A DNA stretch of 64,000 nucleotides from assembly GCF_039645965.1 (NCBI RefSeq), contig NZ_CP147917.1, positions 1,674,001 to 1,738,000 on the forward strand, given 5' to 3'. The notes below the pieces were generated by a model. The model was not told the DNA's origin. It worked only from the letters and a program-made list of their open reading frames with translations, and searched no databases. The translations under genes were made by a program, and so were the position numbers. Origin of the DNA: Sulfurimonas sp. HSL3-2. Lineage in GTDB: Bacteria > Campylobacterota > Campylobacteria > Campylobacterales > Sulfurimonadaceae. Shown here one piece after another: positions 7,714 to 18,149 of the stretch. Every line of letters begins with the position of its first letter. The stretch's first letter is position 1.

Positions 7714-8796
7714 ATGCTCGTACATATCTGCTGTTCTGTGGACAGCCACTTTTTTTTAGAAAAACTCAAAAACGATTTTCCCGAAGAAAAACTCACGGGC
7801 TTTTTTTACGACCCCAATATCCATCCCTATTCCGAGTATCGTCTGCGCTATCTTGATGTAGAACGCTCATGTAAAAAACTTGACATCGACCTGCTGGAAG
7901 GCGAGTATGATTTTGAGGCTTGGATGGACGCGGTTCGCGGTCTTGAAAAGGAGCCTGAAAAAGGAAAACGCTGCGAGGTCTGTTTTGACAAACGCTTTGA
8001 CGTGAGTGCACACAAAGCCCTGGAACTGGGCGAAAAAAAGATGACGACCACCCTGCTTGTGAGTCCGTTAAAGTCTCAAGAACAGCTCAAACGCGTGGGC
8101 GATGAGTTTTACAAGAAAAACGGCGTGGAGTTCATCGCGGTGGATTACCGAAGCGGCGGCGGGACACAGGACCAAAGCCGTGTCACAAAAGAGGAGCAGC
8201 TTTACCGTCAGGACTACTGCGGATGTATCTATGGTCTGACTATGCAAAGAGAGTCTCAGGACAAGCTGATGGATGAGATGTTCTCGCCTATCTCAAATAC
8301 GGTTTTACCCGCTTCCATCGAAGAGAGACTTTCGCTTTACGGCTACAGAATGCAACTTGAAGACAAAGGCAGAGAGTACAGGATACAAAAACACAAGTTT
8401 TTAAACTACAGACAGTTTACATGTAAGCTTACTCTTGGCAAATCTACACCCGTTGCTGCTTACGCACTCTCCTACTCGACACTTTCAAGAAAAAGAGCCG
8501 AAGGCAGAATCGAAGCTGAGATAGACGGCATTTTCTACTTCAACCGCGAAGAGATACGCTTTATCACTTTGGAAAAGTTCAACTTTCTTACATGTAAGAG
8601 TTTTGGCTCCGTAAAAGAGCTTATCTACAATCCTCTTTCATATGAAGAGGAGGCAGAATTACGCTTTAAGATCACAAAAAGCATCTATGATCTGACACCG
8701 ATTATCGTGTTAGAAAAGATACCAGATGAGAAGCTTACTCTTACTCTCGATGCGAAGATATATGAAGACACAAAAGAGAAGATAATCGAAATTTAA
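7714..8796 (+). CDS. queH: Epoxyqueuosine reductase QueH with long C-terminal extension
   Basis: QueH (DUF208) catalyses the last step of queuosine synthesis, reducing epoxyqueuosine in tRNA wobble position 34. The family cysteines are present: HICCS near the N-terminus, CEVCFDKRF around residue 90, and DYCGC around 170. An ATG at 7624 is in frame, but 7714 (MLVHICCSVD) is preferred because the family begins there and GAGGG lies upstream. The protein is then 360 aa; the core fold occupies roughly the first 190 residues. The C-terminal 170 residues have no assigned role here and contain two TTACATGTAA palindromes. Confidence 0.88.
   Translation: MLVHICCSVDSHFFLEKLKNDFPEEKLTGFFYDPNIHPYSEYRLRYLDVERSCKKLDIDLLEGEYDFEAWMDAVRGLEKEPEKGKRCEVCFDKRFDVSAHKALELGEKKMTTTLLVSPLKSQEQLKRVGDEFYKKNGVEFIAVDYRSGGGTQDQSRVTKEEQLYRQDYCGCIYGLTMQRESQDKLMDEMFSPISNTVLPASIEERLSLYGYRMQLEDKGREYRIQKHKFLNYRQFTCKLTLGKSTPVAAYALSYSTLSRKRAEGRIEAEIDGIFYFNREEIRFITLEKFNFLTCKSFGSVKELIYNPLSYEEEAELRFKITKSIYDLTPIIVLEKIPDEKLTLTLDAKIYEDTKEKIIEI
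8417..8426. repeat. TTACATGTAA palindrome, copy 3
   Basis: Lies in the C-terminal part of queH, read as part of Phe-Thr-Cys-Lys. Confidence 0.9.
8588..8597. repeat. TTACATGTAA palindrome, copy 4
   Basis: Second copy in queH, 171 bp after the previous one, read as Leu-Thr-Cys-Lys; extends to CTTACATGTAAG. Confidence 0.9.
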
Positions 8797-8847
8797 CAAA
8801 TATTTTGGTAAAATGTCTCAATTCACAAATATATAAGGTACTGTTTT

Positions 8848-9291
8848 ATGATGGATGTTATAGAGATTCAAGAGATTATTCCGCACCGTTACCCATTTTT
8901 ACTTGTTGACAGAGTCACAGAAGTAAATAACGGTGAAAACCTGATCGGATACAAAAATGTCACTATAGGTGAACAAGTATTTCAAGGTCACTTTCCGGGT
9001 CACCCGATCTACCCTGGTGTAATGATACTAGAGGGCTTAGCACAAGCAGGCGGGATACTTGCATTTAAAAGCATGGATATGACAAAAGAGCAAGCGGCGG
9101 AGAAAGTCGTATATTTTATGAGTATAGACAACGCAAAATTCCGTGCTCCTGTCCGTCCCGGAGATCGTTTAGAGTACAGAGTAAGCGTTATCAAAAACAA
9201 AGGTGCTATCTGGATGCTTGACGGTAAAGCATACGTTGACGACAAGATAGTAGCACAAGCTGAACTTAAAGCAATGGTTGTAGACAAATAA
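8848..9291 (+). CDS. fabZ: 3-hydroxyacyl-[ACP] dehydratase FabZ
   Basis: Cytoplasmic dehydratase of the fatty acid elongation cycle, converting 3-hydroxyacyl-ACP to trans-2-enoyl-ACP. The 147-aa length and the hot-dog-fold motifs fit: [13 protein letters not shown] near the N-terminus with the catalytic His, [20 protein letters not shown] with the catalytic Glu. ATG 8848 follows AAGG at 9 nt. The stop overlaps the lpxA start by one base, so fabZ opens the fabZ-lpxA-clpX-mreB-mreC run that is conserved in Campylobacterota. Confidence 0.97.
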   Translation: MMDVIEIQEIIPHRYPFLLVDRVTEVNNGENLIGYKNVTIGEQVFQGHFPGHPIYPGVMILEGLAQAGGILAFKSMDMTKEQAAEKVVYFMSIDNAKFRAPVRPGDRLEYRVSVIKNKGAIWMLDGKAYVDDKIVAQAELKAMVVDK

Positions 9292-10073
9292 TGAGTAAAA
9301 TATCACCATTAGCTATCATTGAAGAGGGTGCAGTAATCGGCGAAGATGTAGAGATAGGAGCGTATTGTTTCATCTCTGCACAGGCGACTATCGGTGACGG
9401 CACTATCATCGACCAAGGAAGCTGTATCTACGGTAAGACTACCATCGGAAAAAACAACCATGTCTTCTCACATTCAGTCTTAGGTTCCGTTCCTCAAGAC
9501 CTGAAGTTTGCCGGAGAAGATGTTGAACTTATCATCGGTGACAACAACAAGATAAGAGAGTTCACACTTTTCAATCCGGGTACAAAAGGCGGCGGCGGTA
9601 AGACTATCATCGGTAACCACAACCTTTTTATGGGATATGTACATATCGGTCACGATGTCCTTATCGGCAACCACTGTATCCTGGCAAATGCTGCGACTTT
9701 AGCAGGACACGTCGAGATGGGTGATTATGTCGTTATCGGCGGTATGACTCCGATACATCAGTTCGTTCATATTGGAGATTTTGCGATGATAGCAGGTGCT
9801 TCTGCACTGGCTCAGGATATCCCTCCGTACTGTATGGCTGAAGGGAATCGCGCAAGCATCAGAGGTCTGAACCTTACAGGACTTAGACGTCATCTGGAAA
9901 GAAGCGAGATAGATGAGCTAAAATCAGCTTACCGTGATCTTTTTGAAGCTGGACAACCGCTTAAAGATGTTGCAAACCATCTTTTAGAGACAAGTTCAAA
10001 CCATCACGTACAAAAACTTTGTAATTTCATTATAAAAACAAAGCGTGGTATCCCATTTGAGAGGAAATTATAA
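9291..10073 (+). CDS. lpxA: UDP-N-acetylglucosamine acyltransferase LpxA
   Basis: First enzyme of lipid A synthesis, transferring a 3-hydroxyacyl chain from ACP to UDP-GlcNAc. The 260-aa protein has a left-handed beta-helix of hexapeptide repeats over the first 190 residues (such as [27 protein letters not shown] with the catalytic His region) and a helical C-terminus with LNLTGLRR. Coupled to fabZ upstream and clpX downstream by one-base overlaps. Sharing a message with fabZ joins two enzymes competing for the same acyl-ACP pool. Confidence 0.97.
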   Translation: MSKISPLAIIEEGAVIGEDVEIGAYCFISAQATIGDGTIIDQGSCIYGKTTIGKNNHVFSHSVLGSVPQDLKFAGEDVELIIGDNNKIREFTLFNPGTKGGGGKTIIGNHNLFMGYVHIGHDVLIGNHCILANAATLAGHVEMGDYVVIGGMTPIHQFVHIGDFAMIAGASALAQDIPPYCMAEGNRASIRGLNLTGLRRHLERSEIDELKSAYRDLFEAGQPLKDVANHLLETSSNHHVQKLCNFIIKTKRGIPFERKL

Positions 10074-11314
10074 TGATACATAGACATTGTAGTTTTTGTG
10101 ACGCACAAGAGAGTGATGAAAATCCGTTAATTGCCGGAAACGGTGTTTATATATGTAAAAACTGTGTGTTTTCAGCATATAAGATCATGTTCGGTGATGA
10201 AGAGGAAACAAAAGAGAGTAACGCTCACCTGCTTGAAGCAGTAGGCGAACTTATGACTCCAAAAGAGCTTGACAACTTCCTAGGCCAGTACATCATCGGT
10301 CAAGAGAGAGCAAGAAAGCTTTTAAGCGTTGCCGTTTATAACCACTATAAAAGAATTTTCAAGACAGAAGATGTAAAAGAGGATGATACAGAGATCGCAA
10401 AATCTAATGTCCTTCTTATCGGACCGACAGGTAGCGGTAAGACTCTTTTAGCTCAGACTATAGCACGTGTCTTAAACGTTCCTATCGCTATCTCTGATGC
10501 GACAAGTCTGACTGAAGCGGGTTATGTGGGTGAAGATGTCGAAAACATCCTGACTCGTCTTCTTCAAGCAGCTGACGGTGACATCCAGCGTGCACAACAG
10601 GGGATCGTATTTATCGATGAAGTCGATAAGATCTCTAGAATGAGCGAAAACCGTTCTATCACACGTGATGTCTCAGGTGAAGGCGTACAGCAGGCACTCC
10701 TTAAGATCATCGAAGGTGCAATGGTAAACATCCCGCCAAAAGGCGGACGTAAACACCCGAATCAAGAGTTTACCCAGATAGACACTTCAGGCATACTTTT
10801 TATCTGCGGCGGTGCGTTTGACGGTCTAAACGAGATACTAAAAAGAAAACAGGGTAAAAACGTTCTTGGATTCGGACATGACAAAAAAACAAAAGAGGAG
10901 ATCAAAACCACTTTTGACGCAGTCGAACCGGATGATCTTGTCCACTACGGTCTTATCCCTGAGCTTGTAGGACGTCTGCCTATTATCGCTTCTTTAAACG
11001 AGATCAAAGAGGAAGATATGGTAAGAATCCTTACTGAGCCTAAAAACTCACTTGTACGTCAGTACAAAAAACTCTTTGCTATCGATAAAGTCGAACTTAC
11101 TTTTGAAGATGATGCACTTTTAGCGATCGCAAAAAAAGCTATCGACAGAAAGACAGGTGCACGCGGACTCCGAGCGATCCTGGAAGAGAATATGATAGAT
11201 ATCATGTATGAACTTCCGGAATACAGCGGATATGAAGTAGTGATAACAAAAGATGTAATAGAAAACGGTGAAAAACCTGTCTATATTAAAAAAACTGAGC
11301 AAAAAACTGCATAA
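10073..11314 (+). CDS. clpX: ATP-dependent Clp protease ATP-binding subunit ClpX
   Basis: AAA+ unfoldase that feeds proteins to ClpP, 413 aa. The N-terminal zinc-binding domain has CSFCDAQ and CKNC. The AAA+ core has Walker A GPTGSGKT, Walker B VFIDEVDK, pore loop GYVGEDVE, and the sensor region LVGRLPIIA. Lys-rich C-terminal end. Length and motifs are those of a complete ClpX. Its start overlaps the lpxA stop. Confidence 0.98.
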   Translation: MIHRHCSFCDAQESDENPLIAGNGVYICKNCVFSAYKIMFGDEEETKESNAHLLEAVGELMTPKELDNFLGQYIIGQERARKLLSVAVYNHYKRIFKTEDVKEDDTEIAKSNVLLIGPTGSGKTLLAQTIARVLNVPIAISDATSLTEAGYVGEDVENILTRLLQAADGDIQRAQQGIVFIDEVDKISRMSENRSITRDVSGEGVQQALLKIIEGAMVNIPPKGGRKHPNQEFTQIDTSGILFICGGAFDGLNEILKRKQGKNVLGFGHDKKTKEEIKTTFDAVEPDDLVHYGLIPELVGRLPIIASLNEIKEEDMVRILTEPKNSLVRQYKKLFAIDKVELTFEDDALLAIAKKAIDRKTGARGLRAILEENMIDIMYELPEYSGYEVVITKDVIENGEKPVYIKKTEQKTA

Positions 11315-11323
11315 GGCGAGCAT

Positions 11324-12361
11324 ATGATACTAAATAAACTGATTGGACTTTTTTCAAATGATCTTTCTATAGATCTTGGTACTGCAAACACTTTGGTGAT
11401 TGCTAAAGGCAGAGGGATCATAATCAATGAGCCTTCAGTCGTTGCTGTAAAGACAGAGAAGTACGGACAACAAAGAGTTTTAGCCGTCGGTCATGAAGCT
11501 AAAGAGATGGTCGGCAAGACTCCGGGGAACATCAAAGCTATCCGTCCTATGAAAGACGGTGTCATCGCTGACTTTGATATGACTGAAAAGATGATCAGAA
11601 AGTTCATCGAGAAAGCTCATGGAAGAACAAGTCTTATCAGTCCTCGTATCATCATCTGTGTCCCTTACGGACTGACACAAGTCGAGCGTAAAGCGGTTCG
11701 TGAATCAGCACTAAGTGCAGGTGCAAGAGAGGTTTTCCTTATCGAAGAACCTATGGCAGCAGCTATTGGTGCCGGCATTGACATCCGTCAGCCTCAAGGG
11801 AACTTGGTCGTTGATATCGGAGGCGGTACAACTGAGATCGGTGTCGTTTCTTTAGGCGGTCTGGTACTTTCAAAATCTATCCGTACTGCGGGAGATAAAC
11901 TTGATAAAGCGATCGTCGACTACGTAAAAAGAAAATACAACCTTTTAATAGGTGAGAGAAATGCGGAGATCATCAAGATCGCTATCGGGACTGCAGTACC
12001 TTTAGATGAAGAGCTTACGATCGTAGTAAACGGTCGTGACCAAGTCGAAGGACTTTTAAGTTCTATCGAACTTACAAGCGAAGATGCACGTGAAGCGATG
12101 CGTGAGCCGTTACGCGAGATCTCTGAAGCATTACGTGATGTTTTAGAAAAAATGCCGCCTGACTTAGCTGGAGACATCGTAAACCACGGTATTATCTTAA
12201 CAGGCGGCGGGGCACTTATCCGTCAGCTTGATAAATTCCTTTCAGACATAGTAAAAATCCCTGTTTATGTAGCGGATGAACCTCTTTTAGCCGTTGCACG
12301 CGGAACTGGCCGTGCACTTGAAGAGATAGATCTATTACAAGAACTTTTCGAGAATGAATAA
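11324..12361 (+). CDS. mreB: Rod-shape-determining protein MreB
   Basis: Bacterial actin homologue that organises lateral wall synthesis at the inner membrane, 345 aa. Actin-fold nucleotide motifs are present: phosphate-1 SIDLGTANTLV, phosphate-2 LVVDIGGGTTEIGV, adenosine motif GIILTGGGALI. ATG 11324 follows AAGGCGAG. It is followed by mreC with an 8-bp overlap. No mreD was seen next to mreC, where a MipA-like gene lies instead. Confidence 0.98.
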   Translation: MILNKLIGLFSNDLSIDLGTANTLVIAKGRGIIINEPSVVAVKTEKYGQQRVLAVGHEAKEMVGKTPGNIKAIRPMKDGVIADFDMTEKMIRKFIEKAHGRTSLISPRIIICVPYGLTQVERKAVRESALSAGAREVFLIEEPMAAAIGAGIDIRQPQGNLVVDIGGGTTEIGVVSLGGLVLSKSIRTAGDKLDKAIVDYVKRKYNLLIGERNAEIIKIAIGTAVPLDEELTIVVNGRDQVEGLLSSIELTSEDAREAMREPLREISEALRDVLEKMPPDLAGDIVNHGIILTGGGALIRQLDKFLSDIVKIPVYVADEPLLAVARGTGRALEEIDLLQELFENE

Positions 12362-13115
12362 GGGTCTCCTTAGTTTTTTTATAATATTTATAGCACTGCT
12401 CGGCGGTGCTATATATTATACGAACAGTATCCAGGCTCCTTTTATATCACTGTCAAACTCCATTCAAGCTGCATACTTTAATACGGTCGAGTCTATATCT
12501 AACACAATAGATGAGCACTTTTATCAGCAGGAACATATCAAAAAACTCAAAGAAGAACTTGCAGAGTATGATCACAATCATCTCGTTATGCAGCAGCTCT
12601 CATCTGAACTCAATAATCTCTATCATGAAAACAACTCATCTATTAAAACAGATCCGAGAGTCGAACTTGTCCGAGCGATCTCTTATGTCAAGTTTTCAGA
12701 TATAAATAAACTGTGGCTTGAGATGCAGGACTTTAACTCCTCGAAGATATACGGTCTTGTATATAAAGACAGTGTGGCGGGTATCGTCATATCAAAAGAC
12801 TCTAAACCTATCGCTCTTCTAAACGGCGATATCAAAAGCTCTTATGCAGTCTTTGTGGGTGAAGAGGATGCTCCGGGTATCGCTCACGGAAACAATGACA
12901 ATACTATCATCGTAAACTTTATCCCCTCATGGATCAATATAAAAGTCGGAGACGAAGTGATCTCCTCGGGTCTTGACAATCTTTTTTTCAGAGGCCTGAA
13001 AGTGGGTAAAGTATTATCTATCAAAAAATCTCAAGGGTACCAGAGCGTTGTGGTCGACCCCTACTTTAAATCAAAAGAACCTAGATATTTCTACGTTATT
13101 ACAGAGGTACAATGA
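12354..13115 (+). CDS. mreC: Cell-shape protein MreC
   Basis: Periplasmic scaffold of the elongasome, 253 aa. It has one N-terminal TM at about 4-23, a periplasmic coiled coil at about 60-90, and the C-terminal beta domains typical of MreC (residues 105-250, including VGDEVISSGLDNLFFRGLKV). The start overlaps the end of mreB and the stop overlaps the next gene, so all three are probably co-translated. Confidence 0.93.
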   Translation: MNKGLLSFFIIFIALLGGAIYYTNSIQAPFISLSNSIQAAYFNTVESISNTIDEHFYQQEHIKKLKEELAEYDHNHLVMQQLSSELNNLYHENNSSIKTDPRVELVRAISYVKFSDINKLWLEMQDFNSSKIYGLVYKDSVAGIVISKDSKPIALLNGDIKSSYAVFVGEEDAPGIAHGNNDNTIIVNFIPSWINIKVGDEVISSGLDNLFFRGLKVGKVLSIKKSQGYQSVVVDPYFKSKEPRYFYVITEVQ

Positions 13116-13855
13116 GATTTTTCCTTCTATTTTCTTTACTGTTTATCTCTCTTGTCGCAGATGAGAAGAAAACACCTCTTTTCGTCGGTGCGGGACCATA
13201 TATACAGTCACAACCCTACAAAGGTGCAGATGCCGTAGTCGTCCCATCCCCAGTCATATTTTTTGACAATCATCTCTTTTATGTCAGATGGACCAGATTC
13301 GGGATGTATGTTCTTGGAGATTCAAAAGATGACTTCAGCTGGGGAGTCTCTTTGACTGCACAGCCAAGACCTTTTGGGTATAAGTCGAGTGATTCACCGA
13401 CTCTAAGAGGTATGAGCAGAGACACAAGTTTTGAAGCCGGAGCTGCACTTGATATGGAGTATAAAAATACCTTTTTCAATATCGTGTTTTTCCATGACAT
13501 CTTAAATAAAAGCAACTCCTATATGTCACGCATCGAGCTGGGACAACATATTGATATGGGAAAACTCGACCTCTATCCGAGCATACTTGCTATCTATCAC
13601 GCAGATAAGTTCAACGACTACTATTATGGTGTAAAACCGAGTGAAGCCACTGCTTTCAGGCCTGCTTATTCACCATCATCAAGTATAAGCTTCGGCTTTC
13701 AAACATATGTCAAGTATGCCTTTACAAAAGAGTGGTCTGCTCTGCTCAATTTTCGTGCCGACACCTTAAGCAAAGAGGAACAAGACTCTCCGATAGTGTC
13801 AGATAAATATATGTTTTCAGGTCTGATCTCTGCTATGTACAGATTTGAGATCTGA
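13112..13855 (+). CDS. MipA/OmpV-family outer-membrane protein
   Basis: Exported protein of 247 aa: signal peptide (about 1-16, ending SLVAD), then an amphipathic beta-strand pattern typical of the MipA/OmpV family, with early motif FVGAGPYIQSQPYKGAD and a C-terminal aromatic strand ending MYRFEI. MipA proteins of other bacteria scaffold murein enzymes; whether this one does is unknown, but four-base overlap with mreC makes a wall-related role reasonable. Last gene of the fabZ-mreC run before the carB promoter. Confidence 0.85.
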   Translation: MRFFLLFSLLFISLVADEKKTPLFVGAGPYIQSQPYKGADAVVVPSPVIFFDNHLFYVRWTRFGMYVLGDSKDDFSWGVSLTAQPRPFGYKSSDSPTLRGMSRDTSFEAGAALDMEYKNTFFNIVFFHDILNKSNSYMSRIELGQHIDMGKLDLYPSILAIYHADKFNDYYYGVKPSEATAFRPAYSPSSSISFGFQTYVKYAFTKEWSALLNFRADTLSKEEQDSPIVSDKYMFSGLISAMYRFEI

Positions 13856-13906
13856 CCAAAAGTAACACCAAAAACACCCCTCCATGCAAGAGTTGTCAAA
13901 TTTCTC

Positions 13907-13916
13907 TTACATGTAA
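13907..13916. repeat. TTACATGTAA palindrome, copy 5
   Basis: Intergenic copy between the MipA-like gene and the carB promoter; extends to CTTACATGTAAG. Confidence 0.9.
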
Positions 13917-13961
13917 GCTATTTTCTCCTTTGAAATCATCAAATTTTAAGTGCTTTTTTAC

Positions 13962-13967
13962 TATAAT
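13962..13967 (+). promoter_or_regulatory. -10 box of carB
   Basis: TATAAT preceded by a T-rich stretch, as is usual for Campylobacterota sigma-70 promoters. It lies 36 nt before the carB ATG, with AAGG at normal spacing from the start codon. Confidence 0.6.
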
Positions 13968-14003
13968 ATAAAAATTTTACATAGACTTTTTTAAAGGTTA
14001 GAA

Positions 14004-17000
14004 ATGCCAAAACGCACTGATATAAAAACTATACTTCTAATTGGATCTGGTCCAATCATAATCGGTCAAGCTTGTGAGTTTGACTACTCTGGGACTCAAG
14101 CCGTTAAAACTCTTAAAGAGCTTGGATATAGAGTAGTCCTTATTAACTCGAATCCTGCGACGATTATGACTGACCCTGAGTTTGCTGATCGTACATATAT
14201 AGAACCAATCAAAGAAGATATCATTGCTGAGATAATCAAAAAAGAGAAAGTTGATGCGATCCTACCTACAATGGGTGGACAAACAGCACTAAACGCTGCT
14301 ATGAGTATGTATGAAAAAGGGATGCTAGAAGGTATCGAGTTCCTTGGTGCAAACCCTGCAGCTATCAAAAAAGGTGAAGACCGTCAAGCTTTCAAAGAAG
14401 CGATGCAAAAACTTGGTATGGACCTTCCATACTCGAGATATGCTTATAATCTAGATGAGGCTATGAGTGCGGCAGAAGAGATAGGATTTCCTATCATCAT
14501 CCGTGCATCGTTCACACTTGCAGGAGGGGGAAGCGGTGTCGCTTATAACATAGACGAGTTCAAAAAACTTGCTGCCCGCGGTCTTGCTGAGTCTCCTGTA
14601 AACGAGATCCTGATCGAAGAGTCTCTTCTTGGATGGAAAGAGTACGAGATGGAAGTCATCCGTGACCGTGCGGACAACTGTATCATCGTATGTTCTATTG
14701 AAAACTTTGATCCTATGGGTGTTCACACAGGAGACAGTATCACTGTTGCACCTGCACTTACACTGACAGACAAAGAGTACCAACGTATGCGTGATGCATC
14801 TTTTGCTATTTTACGTGAGATAGGCGTCGATACGGGTGGAAGTAATGTTCAGTTCTCTGTAAATCCTGAGACGGGACGTATGATCGTTATCGAGATGAAC
14901 CCTCGTGTTTCTCGTTCATCTGCACTTGCATCTAAAGCGACTGGTTATCCTATCGCAAAAGTGGCGACACTTCTAGCTGTAGGATTCACTCTTGACGAGA
15001 TCGAAAATGACATTACTGGAACTCCTGCTGCGTTTGAACCGGTGATCGACTACATCGTTACAAAAATCCCTCGTTTTACATTTGAAAAATTTCCTGAAGC
15101 TGAAAGCACACTAAGTACTAGTATGAAATCAGTCGGTGAAGTCATGGCGATCGGACGTACATTCAAAGAGTCTGTCCAAAAAGCACTTTGTTCACTTGAA
15201 ACGGGACTTACAGGTTTTGACGAGATGGATGTGGATGATGAAACTATGCTTCACGAGATCCGCCGTCCAAATGCAGACCGTATCCTTTATGTTGCTGAAG
15301 CGTTTAGACGCGGAATGAGCGTTGAGCAGATATTTGAAGCTTGTAACATCGATCCTTGGTTCCTGTATCAGCTAGAAGAGATCATCGAATCTGAAAAAGA
15401 GATCCGTGACACGATCTTAACATATGAAACACACCTAAGAAAAGTAAAAAGTGACGGTTTCTCTGATGCAAAAATCGCACAATTGATATACAAAAACTCT
15501 AAAGTAAAAGTCAGTGAAAGCGATGTATATAATGCTAGAAAAGCTTTAGGGGTAAACCTGGAATATAACGAAGTCGATACTTGTGCGGCAGAATTCCAAG
15601 CACTTACACCGTACCTTTACTCTACTACGAATATTACAAAACTTCCAGATATCAAGCCTCGCAAAAGCGACAAGAAAAAAGTGCTTATTATCGGTGGCGG
15701 ACCAAACAGAATCGGTCAAGGTATAGAATTTGACTATTGTTGTGTCCACGCGGCATTCGCTCTTAAAGAGATGGATATCGAGACTATCATGTACAACTGT
15801 AACCCTGAAACAGTTTCGACTGACTATGATACTTCAGATGTTCTTTACTTTGAACCGATCGATTTTGAACACGTAAGAGAAGTAATCGACAATGAGAAAC
15901 CGGACGGCATCATCGTTCACTTCGGTGGACAGACTCCGCTTAAACTTGCGAATGCTCTGACAAATATCGGTGCAAACATCTCAGGAACGCCTGCTTCTGT
16001 TATCGACCTTGCAGAAGACAGAGAGAAGTTCTCGGAATTTGTTATCAGAAACGGACTAAAACAACCTGAGAACGGTCTTGCTCGTACAAAAGAGGAGTCT
16101 TACCTCATCGCTCAAAAACTCGGCTATCCTGTTCTTGTTCGCCCTTCATATGTTCTTGGCGGACGCGGTATGCGTATCGTTTACGGTGAAGACGAGCTAA
16201 GACAATATATGGACCTTGCTGTATCTGTAAGTAATGACGCTCCGGTACTAGTTGACAAATTCCTGGATCAGGCGATCGAGCTTGACGTCGATGCTATCTG
16301 TGACGGTTTTGAAGTCTATATCGGTTCTGTTATGCAGCATATCGAAGAGGCTGGTATCCACTCTGGAGACAGTGCTTGTTCACTTCCTCCGGTAAACCTT
16401 AGTGAAGAGCTTATCAAGCAGGTCGAAGAGCAAACAAAGACTATCGCTATGGGTCTTGGTGTTCGCGGTTTAATGAACGTTCAGTATGCTATCTATGAGG
16501 GTGAAATCTATCTTATCGAAGTCAACCCTCGTGCTTCTCGTACGGTTCCGTTTGTAAGTAAAGCTACGGGTATTCCATTGGCTAAAGTCGCTACCCGCGT
16601 TATGATGGGTGAGACTTTAAGAGCATCGTTAAAATATTATGATAAATTCGATGTAGTCTACCATGATGAAAATGTCTTAAAACCAAGACTTAAAAACCAT
16701 ATTGCAGTCAAAGAAGCGGTTTTCCCGTTTAACAAACTTTACGGTGCAGACTTAGTCCTTAGCCCTGAGATGAAATCTACGGGTGAAGTCATGGGTATCA
16801 GTAAAAACTTCGGTATCAGTTTTGCAAAAGCACAGCTTGCAGCGGGCAATAAAATACCGACAAGCGGAACAGCATTCCTATCGTTTATAGATATGGATAA
16901 AAAACATGCGCCTGAGATCGCTAAAGGTCTTATCGAGCATGGGTTTAAACTTGTAGCTACTCGCGGAACGGCTCAGATCATCAATGAAGCCGGTCTTGCA

Positions 17001-17264
17001 TGTGAAACGGTTCTAAAAATCTCTGAAGGTCGTCCGAACATAGAAGACAGTATGAAAAACGGAGAGATCACGGTCGCTATAAACACATCTGACAACAACA
17101 CATCTAAAAAAGATGCAATAGTTATCCGTCAGGAAGTATTACGCCGTAACATCCCGTACTTCACAACACTAAGTGCTACACGTGCCATGATAGCTGCTCT
17201 ATCTGAGATGAAAAACAACAGCGCTTGGAACGAACCTCAGTCGCTTCAGGACTTTTTATCTTAA
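14004..17264 (+). CDS. carB: Carbamoyl-phosphate synthase large subunit CarB
   Basis: Makes carbamoyl phosphate from bicarbonate, ammonia and two ATP for arginine and pyrimidine synthesis. The 1086 aa show the duplicated structure: two halves each with a pre-ATP-grasp segment ([20 protein letters not shown] near 14; [20 protein letters not shown] near 555) and an ATP-grasp domain, with [20 protein letters not shown] and [20 protein letters not shown] as the matching metal-binding ends. A C-terminal MGS-like allosteric domain follows from about 940. Own promoter upstream. carA is not in the window. Confidence 0.99.
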   Translation: MPKRTDIKTILLIGSGPIIIGQACEFDYSGTQAVKTLKELGYRVVLINSNPATIMTDPEFADRTYIEPIKEDIIAEIIKKEKVDAILPTMGGQTALNAAMSMYEKGMLEGIEFLGANPAAIKKGEDRQAFKEAMQKLGMDLPYSRYAYNLDEAMSAAEEIGFPIIIRASFTLAGGGSGVAYNIDEFKKLAARGLAESPVNEILIEESLLGWKEYEMEVIRDRADNCIIVCSIENFDPMGVHTGDSITVAPALTLTDKEYQRMRDASFAILREIGVDTGGSNVQFSVNPETGRMIVIEMNPRVSRSSALASKATGYPIAKVATLLAVGFTLDEIENDITGTPAAFEPVIDYIVTKIPRFTFEKFPEAESTLSTSMKSVGEVMAIGRTFKESVQKALCSLETGLTGFDEMDVDDETMLHEIRRPNADRILYVAEAFRRGMSVEQIFEACNIDPWFLYQLEEIIESEKEIRDTILTYETHLRKVKSDGFSDAKIAQLIYKNSKVKVSESDVYNARKALGVNLEYNEVDTCAAEFQALTPYLYSTTNITKLPDIKPRKSDKKKVLIIGGGPNRIGQGIEFDYCCVHAAFALKEMDIETIMYNCNPETVSTDYDTSDVLYFEPIDFEHVREVIDNEKPDGIIVHFGGQTPLKLANALTNIGANISGTPASVIDLAEDREKFSEFVIRNGLKQPENGLARTKEESYLIAQKLGYPVLVRPSYVLGGRGMRIVYGEDELRQYMDLAVSVSNDAPVLVDKFLDQAIELDVDAICDGFEVYIGSVMQHIEEAGIHSGDSACSLPPVNLSEELIKQVEEQTKTIAMGLGVRGLMNVQYAIYEGEIYLIEVNPRASRTVPFVSKATGIPLAKVATRVMMGETLRASLKYYDKFDVVYHDENVLKPRLKNHIAVKEAVFPFNKLYGADLVLSPEMKSTGEVMGISKNFGISFAKAQLAAGNKIPTSGTAFLSFIDMDKKHAPEIAKGLIEHGFKLVATRGTAQIINEAGLACETVLKISEGRPNIEDSMKNGEITVAINTSDNNTSKKDAIVIRQEVLRRNIPYFTTLSATRAMIAALSEMKNNSAWNEPQSLQDFLS

Positions 17265-17265
17265 A

Positions 17266-17697
17266 ATGTCTATACTCTTAGCTCAAACAGATACGACTGT
17301 CGGGTTTTTATCCAACGATGCTAAGAGTCTTGAAGAACTAAAATCACGCCCCCCTGAAAAACAGTTTCTAAAAGTCTATCCATCTTTTAAAGAGTTTAAA
17401 AAAGATGGTAACAGGGTCCCTCAAAAATATAAAAATCTTGTCAGACGTGCTGCAAAGACCACCTTTATCATCAAAGGCAGAGCTTCTAGGATCGTTAAAG
17501 ATCCTATACATCTAAAACTCCTGAAAAAATACTCTTGGTTATACTCAACATCGGCGAATAAAAGCGGACATCGTTTCGATAAAGAGTTTTGCTTAACAAA
17601 AAGCGATATAATCATAGAAGATACACGAGGCTTTAAAGAGGATACTCCATCATCTCTTTACAAACTCAACAATGTAAGATCGAGGAGGCTTAGATGA
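17266..17697 (+). CDS. Short YrdC/Sua5-like protein
   Basis: 143-aa member of the Sua5/YciO/YrdC superfamily, members of which make threonylcarbamoyl-adenylate for t6A tRNA modification. Seen: N-terminal LLAQTDTTVGFLSND, resembling the substrate-pocket strand, and STSANKSG, the conserved TSAN-SG motif, near residue 92. It is shorter than TsaC (about 190 aa) and lacks much of the middle, so it may be a minimal or altered version. It starts two bases after the carB stop and overlaps the next gene by four bases, so it belongs to the carB transcript. Confidence 0.75.
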   Translation: MSILLAQTDTTVGFLSNDAKSLEELKSRPPEKQFLKVYPSFKEFKKDGNRVPQKYKNLVRRAAKTTFIIKGRASRIVKDPIHLKLLKKYSWLYSTSANKSGHRFDKEFCLTKSDIIIEDTRGFKEDTPSSLYKLNNVRSRRLR

Positions 17698-18149
17698 CAC
17701 GTTTTTTACAAGCGTTATTAACAGGTGTTTTTTTTACTTTTATCTATGATTTTTTTATTTTTCTGGGAGTCTTTCAAAACTATATAAAAAAGTATGAGAT
17801 AGATCTTTACTACAACATACTTTTTGCAGATCATCAGAGCCTTTTTTTATTTGCTTTATTTACACTTATACTTGGTGCCGTGATAATCTATTTAGACAAT
17901 ATAAAAGTATCTATAATTATAATTTCGTCTCTATTTGTTCTTTCGCTTCTGCCTCTGATCCCTTCAGTGGGAGAGAGTGTCGCAAAAATGATATTGATGC
18001 AGAAAAATGCCACCCTGCATGTAGGCAAATACACCTACACGGGAGATATTTACTATAATGGAAGAGATAATGTATATCTCTTTGATAAAGAGTTAGACAA
18101 GATGTTAAAATTTAATAAGGACAATATAAAAGATGAAGCATATAAGTAG
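17694..18149 (+). CDS. Membrane protein of unknown function, 151 aa
   Basis: Predicted inner-membrane protein with hydrophobic segments at about 7-28, 50-66 and 72-90, followed by a soluble tail rich in Tyr, Lys and Asp. No family recognised. It overlaps the YrdC-like gene by four bases and the UPF0323 lipoprotein by 17 bases, so it is embedded in the carB-to-thioredoxin gene run. Base use is AT-rich, as expected for hydrophobic proteins. Confidence 0.7.
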   Translation: MTRFLQALLTGVFFTFIYDFFIFLGVFQNYIKKYEIDLYYNILFADHQSLFLFALFTLILGAVIIYLDNIKVSIIIISSLFVLSLLPLIPSVGESVAKMILMQKNATLHVGKYTYTGDIYYNGRDNVYLFDKELDKMLKFNKDNIKDEAYK

